NCBI GenBank assembly: GCA_041628225.1
Contig: JBFKPQ010000065.1
Coordinates: forward strand, 1 to 12,462
Length of the DNA stretch: 12,462 nt
Source of the DNA: JBFKPQ01 sp041628225
GTDB taxonomy: Bacteria; Actinomycetota; Acidimicrobiia; Spongiisociales; JAENVV01
Direction: 5' to 3'
Shown: one piece after another, positions 6,568 to 12,462 of the stretch
How the letters are laid out: the number at the start of each line of letters is the position of its first letter
Numbering within the stretch: position 1 is the first letter of the stretch
Translations under genes and position numbers: made by a program
Notes under the pieces: generated by a model
Database searches by the model: none
The model's input: the letters and a program-made list of their open reading frames with translations, nothing else
Told to the model about the DNA's origin: nothing

Positions 6568-7209
6568 GTGAAACGCATCGAGAAGGCGGAACGAATCGGC
6601 GAAATCCTCGACGACCTCTACCCCGAGGTTCCGATCCCGCTCGACCACACCGACCCGTACACCCTGCTGGTGGCTGTGGCGCTGTCGGCTCAGACCACCG
6701 ACAAGAAGGTCAACGAGGTCACACCCGCCCTGTTCGCCGAGGCCGACACGCCCGAACAGATGGCTGCTCTGGGGGAGGAGCGGATTCTCGAGCTCATCCG
6801 GGAGATCGGCCTGGCTCCCACCAAGGCCCGCAATCTGTGGAAGGCCGCCAATCAGATCCTCGATGCGGGTGGCGAGGTGTATCCCGACTGGGACTTCCTC
6901 GAGTCGCTGGCCGGCGTGGGTCACAAGACGGCCAGCGTGGTCATGGCGCAGGCGTTCGGGGTCCCGGCCTTCCCGGTCGACACGCACATTCACCGGCTCG
7001 CCGCCCGGTGGGGATTGTCGAAGGCCGCCAACGTCCAGCAGACCGAACGCGACCTGAAGGCGGTGTTCCCGAAGGACACGTGGAACCGACGACACCTGCA
7101 GATCATCTACTTTGGCCGGGAGTTCTGCCCGGCCCGCCACCACGACCTGACAACCTGCCCGATCTGTTCGTGGGCCGCTACCAAGAAACGCCAACGCCAG
7201 GGTTGGTGA
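6568..7209 (+). CDS. nth: Endonuclease III (DNA glycosylase/AP lyase)
   Basis: A 213-residue base-excision repair enzyme that removes oxidised pyrimidines and nicks AP sites. The helix-hairpin-helix LAGVGHKTA (114-122) carries catalytic Lys120, and PVDTHIHRL holds catalytic Asp138. LSAQTTDKKVN (39-49) is the family substrate-pocket segment, seen as LSAQ.TD. Length fits the family (~210). The iron-sulfur loop is unusual: Cys187-X9-Cys197-X2-Cys200 with no fourth Cys in the last 13 residues, against C-X6-C-X2-C-X5-C in E. coli. The start is GTG 6568, where homology begins with a TACGGT box just upstream; ATG 6502 would add 22 residues unlike the family. It lies between two signalling genes without obvious functional link and probably has its own promoter. 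Confidence 0.95.
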   Translation: MKRIEKAERIGEILDDLYPEVPIPLDHTDPYTLLVAVALSAQTTDKKVNEVTPALFAEADTPEQMAALGEERILELIREIGLAPTKARNLWKAANQILDAGGEVYPDWDFLESLAGVGHKTASVVMAQAFGVPAFPVDTHIHRLAARWGLSKAANVQQTERDLKAVFPKDTWNRRHLQIIYFGREFCPARHHDLTTCPICSWAATKKRQRQGW

Positions 7210-7256
7210 GCGATCCCACGCACGAGAACCGTGTTCGTGGCTTGGATGTCGCGGGT

Positions 7257-7262
7257 TAGCGT
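7257..7262 (+). promoter_or_regulatory. Candidate -10 box (TAGCGT) for the hydrolase-cyclase gene
   Basis: TAGCGT ends exactly 6 nt before GTG 7269, the leaderless spacing. A possible -35, TTCGTG (7234-7239), lies 17 nt upstream. No Shine-Dalgarno sequence is present. Confidence 0.45.
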
Positions 7263-7268
7263 GGGGCC

Positions 7269-8609
7269 GTGCCCACCACGCAGTACGCCACCAGCGACGG
7301 TCTCGACATCGCCTATCAGGTGTTCGGCGAGGGCGAGCGCGACCTCGTGTATGTGCCCGGGTGGGTCTCCAACATCGAACTCATGTGGGACGACCCCGTC
7401 CTCGCCTCGATTCTGCGGCGCCTCGGCACGTTTGCCCGGGTGGTCATGTTCGACAAGCGGGGGACCGGGATGTCCGATCGCGTACCTCCCGACGAACTGC
7501 CCGACCTCGAACGGCGCATGGACGACGTGCGCGCCGTCATGGACGCCGCCGGGGTCGAGACGGCCACCCTCTTCGGTCACTCGGAGGGCGGCAACCTGGC
7601 GACGCTGTTCGCCGCGACCCATCCCGAGCGAACCGAAGGCCTGATCCTGGCGAGCACCTACGCCAAGCGCGTCCGCACGGATGACTATCCGTGGGCGCCC
7701 CGCAGCGACGATCGTGACACCGAGATCGCCGAGACCGAAGCCCACTGGGGAGACCCCGATTACTTGCCTGAGTATGCGCTCGGCGACCGCAAGGGTGACG
7801 CAGCTTTTCGCGAGTGGGTCGCTCGGTACTTTCGGATGTCGGCGAGTCCTAAGGCCGCCGCCCAGCTCCTGCGAATGAACACCGAGATGGACACCAGGGC
7901 GGCGCTCCCACTCGTCCAGGCACCGGCGTTGTTGATCTACCGCACCGACGACGCCGACGTCGACGTCGAAGAGGGTCGGTGGATGGCGTCGCAGATGCCC
8001 AACGCCACCTTCGTGGAACTGCCGGGCGATGCCCATCTGTTCTGGGCCGTCGACCCGCAGTCGTTCGTCGATGAGATCGAGGAGTTCATGACCGGTGTGC
8101 GTGCATCGGTGGCTCCCGAACGGGTGCTGGCGACCGTGCTGTTCACCGACATCGTCGATTCGACCAGGCAGGCGGCCGCCCTCGGGGATGGGGCCTGGCG
8201 GTCGGTGCTCGAACGGCACAACCACGTCACGCGTCGAGAACTGGCCAGGTGGCGGGGCGTCGAGCGGGTCACGACGGGTGACGGGTTCCTCGCCACGTTC
8301 GATGGTCCGGCCCGCGCGGTCCGCGCCGCGACGGCCATCGCCGAATCCGTGGCGACGCTCGGTATCGACGTGCGGGCCGGTGTGCACACCGGCGAGGTCG
8401 AACGGGTGGGCGACGACGTCGCCGGCCTGGCCGTCCACATCGGCGCTCGGATCGCGTCGCTCGCCGGAGCCGGCGAGGTGTATGCGTCGCGCACGGTCAA
8501 AGACCTCGTTGTCGGTTCGGATCTCGCCTTCGAGTCGCGTGGCACGCACGAGATGAAGGGCGTGCCCGGCGAGTGGGAAGTCTTCTCGGTCACGCATCCC
8601 GGCCGCTGA
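7269..8609 (+). CDS. Alpha/beta-hydrolase-class III cyclase fusion (LipJ/Rv1900c type)
   Basis: A 446-residue fusion with the layout of mycobacterial LipJ (Rv1900c). Residues ~1-275 are an alpha/beta hydrolase: YVPGWVSN as oxyanion-loop region, FDKRGTGMSD (61-70), nucleophile elbow GHSEGG (Ser105), a D-rich loop after LLIYRTDDAD supplying the acid (Asp227-230), and His256 in GDAHLFW. Residues ~285-443 are a class III cyclase: FTDIVDST (metal Asp294), TTGDGF (metal Asp338), Asp383, and Arg394 in HIGARI. The substrate Lys is replaced by Val334 and the transition-state Asn by His390, so nucleotide preference or activity may be altered. The hydrolase may sense or cleave a small ester to control the cyclase; that is inference. 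It starts at GTG 7269, 59 nt after nth, and ends 33 nt before the next cyclase gene, with which it may be co-transcribed. Confidence 0.93.
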   Translation: MPTTQYATSDGLDIAYQVFGEGERDLVYVPGWVSNIELMWDDPVLASILRRLGTFARVVMFDKRGTGMSDRVPPDELPDLERRMDDVRAVMDAAGVETATLFGHSEGGNLATLFAATHPERTEGLILASTYAKRVRTDDYPWAPRSDDRDTEIAETEAHWGDPDYLPEYALGDRKGDAAFREWVARYFRMSASPKAAAQLLRMNTEMDTRAALPLVQAPALLIYRTDDADVDVEEGRWMASQMPNATFVELPGDAHLFWAVDPQSFVDEIEEFMTGVRASVAPERVLATVLFTDIVDSTRQAAALGDGAWRSVLERHNHVTRRELARWRGVERVTTGDGFLATFDGPARAVRAATAIAESVATLGIDVRAGVHTGEVERVGDDVAGLAVHIGARIASLAGAGEVYASRTVKDLVVGSDLAFESRGTHEMKGVPGEWEVFSVTHPGR

Positions 8610-8626
8610 TCTCCGGGAGCTCCGCG

Positions 8627-8632
8627 TAGGGT
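8627..8632 (+). promoter_or_regulatory. Candidate -10 box (TAGGGT) for the second cyclase-STAND gene
   Basis: TAGGGT ends 10 nt before GTG 8643, giving a predicted leader of about 4 nt. It lies in the 33-nt gap after the hydrolase-cyclase stop, so the gene may have its own promoter besides readthrough. No SD is visible. Confidence 0.35.
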
Positions 8633-8642
8633 TGGGTGCACT

Positions 8643-11390
8643 GTGGCAGACCTTCCCGGCGGAACGGTCACGTTCCTGTTCACCGACATCGAGGGCAGCA
8701 CTCGCATGTGGGACACGTTTCCCGCTGAGATGCGCAACGCACTCGACATTCACGATGAGGTGCTGACCCATACGGTCGCTCAGCACGGCGGTAGCGTCGT
8801 CAAGAACACCGGGGACGGGTTGTTCGCTGCGTTCCCCTCGGCTCCGGAAGGAGTTGCGGCTGCCCTCGATGCTCAGCAACAGCTCGCCAATCGAGATTGG
8901 CCTGACGTCGTCGGAACCCTGGGCGTGCGGATGGCGCTCCACACAGCCACGATCGAGCCAGTCGACGGCGACTACCACGGCCACGACGTCAACCTGACCG
9001 CGCGCATCGAAGCGGCCGGACATGGCGGGCAGATACTGATGTCGGCCTCCACCCATTCGCTCTTGGCTGGACACCTGGGCGACGCCTCCACCTCCGACCT
9101 CGGTGCCCACGCCTTGCGAGGCATCTCGGAACCAGTCCGCATTTTCGAGCTGCGGCCCGTTGGAGTCGGTCGTATCTTCCCGCCGCTCCGCACCGCGTCG
9201 ATGATTCCGATGAGCCTCCCCCGGTTCACCACCTCGTTCGTAGGCCGGACGACGGATATCACGGCAGTCACGGAGCTCGTGAGTGGACACCGTCTCGTGA
9301 CACTGCTGGGACCGGGCGGGATCGGCAAGACGCGTCTCGCCGCGGAAGTGGCCCGAGCCCACGCCGACCAGTCGGGCACGGTTGCCCACTTCCTCGGTGT
9401 GGCATCGCTCACGAGCGCCGACCAGATCGTCAAAGCCCTCGGTGACAGCATCGGCCTGGTGTATGACATCCACATTTCGGCACAGCTCAGCGAGAAGACA
9501 CAGTTGTTCGATCGACTGCGCAGCCAGCCGGTCCTCCTGGTCATCGACAACCTCGAACACCTGGAGGGAGCGAGCGGGTTGATCGGTGAACTCGTCGAGT
9601 CGGCCCCTTCGGTGACAGTGCTGGCCACGAGTCGGAGGCCGCTGGGCATCTCGGGTGAGTGGAAGTACGTGGTCCCGGCTTTGGCCGATCCTGTCGAGCT
9701 GTTCGTCGAGCGAGCGCAACAGGCCGGCGCGGCGGTGGACCGCTCCGATGAAAGCCTCGCCGCCATCTGTGATCGGCTCAACGGAGTGCCGCTGGCGATC
9801 GAGCTCGCCGCCACCTGGGCGGCGATGTTGCCGGCGGCCGAGATCCTCACCGAGATCGACCAGAGTCTCGACTTCCTCGAGTCCGACTCACCTGATGTGC
9901 CCGAACGTCATCGGAGCGTGCGGGCGGTGTTCGACCATTCGTGGCGCCTCCTCGGTGACGATCTGAGAGACCGGCTCGCCCACCTTGCGGTGTTCGCTGC
10001 CCCGTTCGATCGACCTGCCGCCCAGGTGGTTGCAGGAGCCTCCTTGCGCGACCTGAAGACGCTCGTCGACCGATCGCTCGTATCGGCCCTTTCCGACGGG
10101 CACTACGCGCTCCACCCGCTGCTGCGCGAGTTCGCCACGGAGCACCTCGGTGCGGGCCGCGAGGCGGCGTGGCAACGCTATGCCGATCATTACGCCAGTC
10201 TGCTGGAGGGGACCTGGCCGGAATTGCGCGGTAGCTCTTCGCAGATGGCCGCTCGTGACCGGCTCGCCGCGGAACTCGACCACCTCCGCTCGGTCACTGC
10301 GTGGTGGATCGCGCATGAGCCCGAAGACCGGCTCTTGACCCTCTTGATGGCATTGAACGAGCTCCACTTTCAGCTGAGCTGGGCGGACCAGAAGACGCAT
10401 CTGGAAGAGGTCGTTGCCGAGTACGAACGACGATATGGCGCGGCCGGGGCGCTCGAAAGGCCTTCGTACAGGCTCGCCTCTGCCTGGCTGGCGATCACCG
10501 ATTCATCGTTTACGACACCCGACGTCATTCTCGAGAGGCTCGATGCGACTCGTCCGCGTACGGAAGAGGGTGGTGGCTTGCCGTGGTTCATGTGGCTCGT
10601 GGCCAAAGGCGTGGAGCGCTCTCTACGCGGCGACCACGAGGGTTCGCTGGCCTGGTACGAGCAGGCGGCTTCCCTCAATGTCGAGCTCGATCCGCTGTCG
10701 TCGGTCCAGCTGCATGCGTGGCGCGGGTGGTCGCAGCTGAACGTCGGGCAGATCGCTGACGCCACTGAAACCTTTGCTCGCGGGATCGAGCAAGCCACCG
10801 CCGACGAGCACGAACTGGGCCTGGCGTTCCTCTACTCGAAGTATGGCCTGGCGGCCGACGCGGCAGGTGATCACGACGCAGCCGCCGACTATCACCATCA
10901 GAGCCGGGAAGTCTTCGTGAAGCGCGGCGACCTTGGCGGTCAGGGATACGTGTTGAGCAGGCTCAGCCGGACCCACGCCCTGAAGGGCGAGTACGAGCTG
11001 GCGAGGCGGTATGCCCTCGAAGGTCTGGAGAAGTTCGAGGAGATGAACCACCGCTGGGGGATGGCCGTCTCGTGTGGGCGGGCCGGGTTCGCCGAGATCG
11101 AGTTGGAGTTGCATGACGATGCCGTCGGCCACTTCGTGGAGTGCCTCGATATTGCCGAGGAGTCTGGCCTGGGAGATCAGCTGCACTACGGCGTCACGGG
11201 CATCGCTCGGGTGGCCGTGGACAAAGCGTCGGATAATGCAGAAGCGAAAGACCTGCTGCGGTTCGAAGCATCCGCCGAAGCCAACCCCTATGCCGATCAT
11301 GCGGTCGGTGGGGATGACGGCCCGACCACGGTGTCTGATGTTGCCGAGGCTGTGTCGCGCGCCCGCCGGCTGGCCGCCAAGCTCGCCTGA
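8643..11390 (+). CDS. Class III nucleotidyl cyclase-NB-ARC/STAND ATPase-TPR protein (second paralogue)
   Basis: A 915-residue soluble protein with the same plan as the one at 3886. Residues ~7-172: class III cyclase with the complete residue set, FTDIEGST (metal Asp15), VKNTGDG (Lys54, metal Asp58), Asp110, Asn117 and Arg121. Residues ~195-460: NB-ARC/STAND ATPase with Walker A GPGGIGKT (223-230), Walker B LLVIDN (Asp302), TSRRPLGI (329-336), GVPLAIELAATWA (381-393) and a winged-helix segment with RHRSVRAVFDHSWRLL. Residues ~640-850: TPR-like repeats (HEGSLAWYEQAASL, ADATETFARGIEQA, ELARRYALEGLEKF, HDDAVGHFVECLDIAEE). There is no LuxR HTH at the C-terminus. Of the three cyclases here it is the best candidate for ordinary adenylate cyclase activity. 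GTG 8643 places the first catalytic motif 11 residues in, as is usual; no upstream start is credible. It follows the hydrolase-cyclase gene by 33 nt. Confidence 0.93.
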   Translation: MADLPGGTVTFLFTDIEGSTRMWDTFPAEMRNALDIHDEVLTHTVAQHGGSVVKNTGDGLFAAFPSAPEGVAAALDAQQQLANRDWPDVVGTLGVRMALHTATIEPVDGDYHGHDVNLTARIEAAGHGGQILMSASTHSLLAGHLGDASTSDLGAHALRGISEPVRIFELRPVGVGRIFPPLRTASMIPMSLPRFTTSFVGRTTDITAVTELVSGHRLVTLLGPGGIGKTRLAAEVARAHADQSGTVAHFLGVASLTSADQIVKALGDSIGLVYDIHISAQLSEKTQLFDRLRSQPVLLVIDNLEHLEGASGLIGELVESAPSVTVLATSRRPLGISGEWKYVVPALADPVELFVERAQQAGAAVDRSDESLAAICDRLNGVPLAIELAATWAAMLPAAEILTEIDQSLDFLESDSPDVPERHRSVRAVFDHSWRLLGDDLRDRLAHLAVFAAPFDRPAAQVVAGASLRDLKTLVDRSLVSALSDGHYALHPLLREFATEHLGAGREAAWQRYADHYASLLEGTWPELRGSSSQMAARDRLAAELDHLRSVTAWWIAHEPEDRLLTLLMALNELHFQLSWADQKTHLEEVVAEYERRYGAAGALERPSYRLASAWLAITDSSFTTPDVILERLDATRPRTEEGGGLPWFMWLVAKGVERSLRGDHEGSLAWYEQAASLNVELDPLSSVQLHAWRGWSQLNVGQIADATETFARGIEQATADEHELGLAFLYSKYGLAADAAGDHDAAADYHHQSREVFVKRGDLGGQGYVLSRLSRTHALKGEYELARRYALEGLEKFEEMNHRWGMAVSCGRAGFAEIELELHDDAVGHFVECLDIAEESGLGDQLHYGVTGIARVAVDKASDNAEAKDLLRFEASAEANPYADHAVGGDDGPTTVSDVAEAVSRARRLAAKLA

Positions 11391-11412
11391 CGGAATACGG
11401 TTGTCGGGCTGT

Positions 11413-11466
11413 CCGCCCAGTGTCGTCGGGCCCCTTCTCGCCCTGGTTGACCTGCGCGCTGGGCGG
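11413..11466. repeat. 8-bp inverted repeat after the second cyclase-STAND gene
   Basis: CCGCCCAG (11413-11420) is the exact reverse complement of CTGGGCGG (11459-11466), with a 38-nt loop. It starts 22 nt past the stop codon. At this GC content one such match by chance in a region of this size is plausible, so this is a weak terminator candidate. Confidence 0.25.
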
Positions 11467-11498
11467 TGCGCCTGTGACCGGCACATCTGACGCGCAAC

Positions 11499-11522
11499 GG
11501 GGACCCGGCGAACCGGATCCCC
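11499..11522 (-). terminator. Compact hairpin with UUCG loop on the minus strand
   Basis: Arms 11499-11508 and 11513-11522 pair over 10 positions with one exception at 11504/11517. Read on the minus strand the loop is UUCG and the exception is a G-U wobble; on the plus strand the same pair is C-A. The structure is therefore better as minus-strand RNA. No T-tract follows. It could also act for the plus-strand gene ending at 11390. Confidence 0.35.
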
Positions 11523-11591
11523 GCTGGTTCCCCCCTGGACGGGAGATCTATTTGCCGAGCTGTTTCAGGTTGATGCCGACGCCGTGAAGAT

Positions 11592-11641
11592 CAGCCTCGA
11601 TGAACGTAGGTACTCGACCTTGCGAGCGACTTACGAGGCTG
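11592..11641. repeat. 8-bp inverted repeat in the gene-poor stretch
   Basis: CAGCCTCG (11592-11599) and CGAGGCTG (11634-11641) are exact reverse complements; inside, AGGT and ACCT can also pair. The loop is 34 nt. Chance expectation is not negligible. Confidence 0.25.
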
Positions 11642-11690
11642 CCGTTGGGCTTCGAACATCAGAGCGCGATCAGCGTCGCCTGATACAGAC

Positions 11691-11720
11691 GGGGGAGATC
11701 CCGAAGATGGGACCTCCCCC
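11691..11720 (-). repeat. Strong 12-bp hairpin, better paired on the minus strand
   Basis: GGGGGAGATCCC (11691-11702) faces GGGACCTCCCCC (11709-11720) across a 6-nt loop: 11 Watson-Crick pairs and one exception at 11698/11713. The exception is A-C on the plus strand but G-U on the minus strand. It is far stronger than chance hairpins nearby. It could be a terminator, an RNA structural element or a protein site; there is no T-tract on either side. Confidence 0.6.
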
Positions 11721-11849
11721 TGGTTGGTCAGCTGCGATCTCGTCGGCGCCGGCGCGCAGCCCTGCGTGGGTTACGGGGTTCCGGCAGACGCTCCCGTTGC
11801 AGCGAATGCAGATCGGTGTGACGGATGTACATGGTTTCCCCCTTCGCCT

Positions 11850-11884
11850 CCGGCCAGGTGGCCGGCTGCCGGTCGGTCCGGCAG
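11850..11884. repeat. Two adjacent GC-rich hairpins
   Basis: CCGGCC-AGGT-GGCCGG (11850-11865) is followed directly by CTGCCGG-TCGGT-CCGGCAG (11866-11884). Both stems are perfect and abut without a spacer, so they could stack in RNA. Confidence 0.4.
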
Positions 11885-11929
11885 ACCCCGTGTGAGGGGT
11901 GTGTTGAGAGAGAGGTCCGAACCCGTCGT

Positions 11930-11956
11930 CTGATACGGAGAACTTCCGCGTATCAG
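11930..11956. repeat. CTGATACG dyad upstream of the sigma-factor gene
   Basis: CTGATACG (11930-11937) and its exact reverse complement CGTATCAG (11949-11956) flank 11 nt. The core CTGATAC recurs once more at 11680-11686. A spaced dyad about 50-110 nt upstream of a regulator gene fits an operator or an RNA hairpin. Confidence 0.4.
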
Positions 11957-12034
11957 GGGACATCCTGCGCGCTCTGGTGAGGGAGACGAGCCCTGACCGA
12001 GGAGCCATGTCGGACCCCAGGAGAGATCTTCCAG

Positions 12035-12040
12035 TATGGT
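12035..12040 (+). promoter_or_regulatory. Candidate -10 box (TATGGT) for the ECF sigma gene
   Basis: TATGGT ends 8 nt before GTG 12049, giving a leader of 0-2 nt. If used, it excludes the in-frame ATG at 12007 as start for that transcript. No clear -35 seen. Confidence 0.35.
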
Positions 12041-12048
12041 CGGAAGCA

Positions 12049-12462
12049 GTGTCTGAGGGACACGCATCCGGGCTGCGCACACAGCTGGTCGAAGCCGCCC
12101 GCAACGGAGACGCTGCGGCGTGGCGCCAGCTCGTCGAAATGCACCACCGCCTCGTGTGGTGGGCGCTGACCAGCTATCGCTTCGATAGGGCGACCGCCGA
12201 GGACGTCTATCAGACGGTGTGGTGCCGACTCGCCGAGCACCTCGATCGCATCCGCGACCCCGAAGCGCTGCCCAGCTGGCTCGTGACCGCGACCCGCAAC
12301 GAGGCGCTGCGGAAGCAGCGACGCGCTCAACGGGAGATCGTCTCCGACATCCCGGAGGTCGCCGACCTCGGCACCCGCCCCGACGAGGCGGCCGAACAGA
12401 ACGAAGAGTTCGCCAACGTGCGCGCCGCCTTCGATCAACTCGACGACAACTGCCGGCACCTG
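12049..12462 (+). CDS. ECF-type sigma-70 factor, 3' end cut by window
   Basis: The first 138 residues of an extracytoplasmic-function sigma factor, which directs RNA polymerase to a dedicated promoter set. Region 2 is complete (~12-95): LVEAARNGDAAAWRQLVE, then AEDVYQTVWCRLAEHLDRI (the DVxQTVW core-binding and -10 segment), PSWLVTATRNEALRKQRR. A short acidic linker follows (~98-122), then the start of region 4 (VRAAFDQLDDNCRHL) at the window edge; the -35-recognition helix lies beyond. GTG 12049 puts the region 2 motif at the usual distance from the N-terminus and has TATGGT just upstream. ATG 12007 is in frame and would add 14 residues, with GGAG only 2 nt before it. An anti-sigma gene often follows such factors, but it would be outside the window. 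What it responds to is unknown. Confidence 0.92.
   Translation, partial: MSEGHASGLRTQLVEAARNGDAAAWRQLVEMHHRLVWWALTSYRFDRATAEDVYQTVWCRLAEHLDRIRDPEALPSWLVTATRNEALRKQRRAQREIVSDIPEVADLGTRPDEAAEQNEEFANVRAAFDQLDDNCRHL

Larger units (their letters stand above)
11391..12048. other. Gene-poor stretch with several inverted repeats
   Basis: About 660 bp without a convincing intact gene. Frames are open on both strands, including plus 11584-11895 and minus 12104-11670, but none has clear family motifs or consistent third-position GC. What it holds: an 8-bp repeat pair 11413-11420/11459-11466, a compact hairpin 11499-11522, an 8-bp pair 11592-11599/11634-11641, a strong 12-bp hairpin 11691-11720, two adjacent hairpins 11850-11865 and 11866-11884, and a dyad 11930-11956 upstream of the sigma gene. 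It may contain decayed coding sequence, a structured RNA or the long upstream region of the sigma gene. Confidence 0.5.

Noticed and set aside
7107..9719. 870-residue open frame on the minus strand
   Set aside because: It runs antisense across nth and two well-supported cyclase genes; it is an Arg/Gly/His-rich by-product of high GC content with no recognisable domain.
11644..11650. GTTGGGC as an integron attC core
   Set aside because: No matching RYYYAAC partner at a suitable distance and no integrase or cassette pattern in the window.
11728..11832. 34-residue minus-strand frame with GGGGGA upstream and a hairpin 7 nt after its stop
   Set aside because: Layout is tempting, but the peptide is short with an Arg run and weaker coding bias than the overlapping Cys-rich frame; kept only as part of a finding.
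11584..11895. 103-residue plus-strand open frame in the gene-poor stretch
   Set aside because: Partly protein-like (KISLDERRYSTLRATYEAAV) but third-position GC is not raised, it spans the strong hairpin, and no family pattern is recognised.
11953..12459. 168-residue minus-strand frame at the right edge
   Set aside because: Antisense to the ECF sigma factor, whose region 2 motifs are unmistakable.

Overview
The window is GC-rich and densely coded, with starts that are mostly GTG. It carries gene types typical of Actinomycetota: class III nucleotidyl cyclases fused to NB-ARC/STAND ATPases, a hydrolase-cyclase fusion of the LipJ type, an ECF sigma factor and TANNNT -10 boxes placed right at start codons. 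A DMSP-demethylase-like gene suggests a marine or saline lineage, perhaps Acidimicrobiia (Ilumatobacter-like). The taxonomic guess is inference only.

Layout. On the minus strand, reading right to left, are a DmdA-like folate-dependent demethylase (3094-1988), an M29 metallo-aminopeptidase (1937-717) and a DUF4304-type hypothetical protein (681-19). Diverging from dmdA on the plus strand is a 68-residue zinc-ribbon protein (3176-3382). Next comes a relic toxin-antitoxin locus (3414-3826): the C-terminal half of an antitoxin overlapping a damaged MazF/PemK toxin. Then come a cyclase-NB-ARC-TPR protein (3886-6426), endonuclease III (6568-7209), an alpha/beta-hydrolase-cyclase fusion (7269-8609) and a second cyclase-NB-ARC-TPR protein (8643-11390). 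The stretch 11391-12048 has no convincing intact gene but holds several hairpins. An ECF sigma factor (12049 to the edge) is cut by the window end.

How the genes fit together. The core is a signalling island: three class III cyclase-domain proteins with different partners lie within about 7.5 kb, interrupted only by the DNA-repair gene nth. The two large proteins look like STAND-type switches (cyclase, NTPase, helical or TPR sensor) but lack the LuxR helix-turn-helix found in some mycobacterial relatives, so output by cNMP or by protein contact is more likely than direct DNA binding. No cNMP-binding effector is visible in the window. The three cyclase domains differ at substrate-determining positions.

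All nine supported gene starts have a TANNNT or CANNNT hexamer just upstream, and for eight of them the hexamer ends 6-10 nt (3 nt for one start choice) before the start codon, which implies leaderless or near-leaderless mRNAs. No tRNA, rRNA, CRISPR array or transposase gene was seen.
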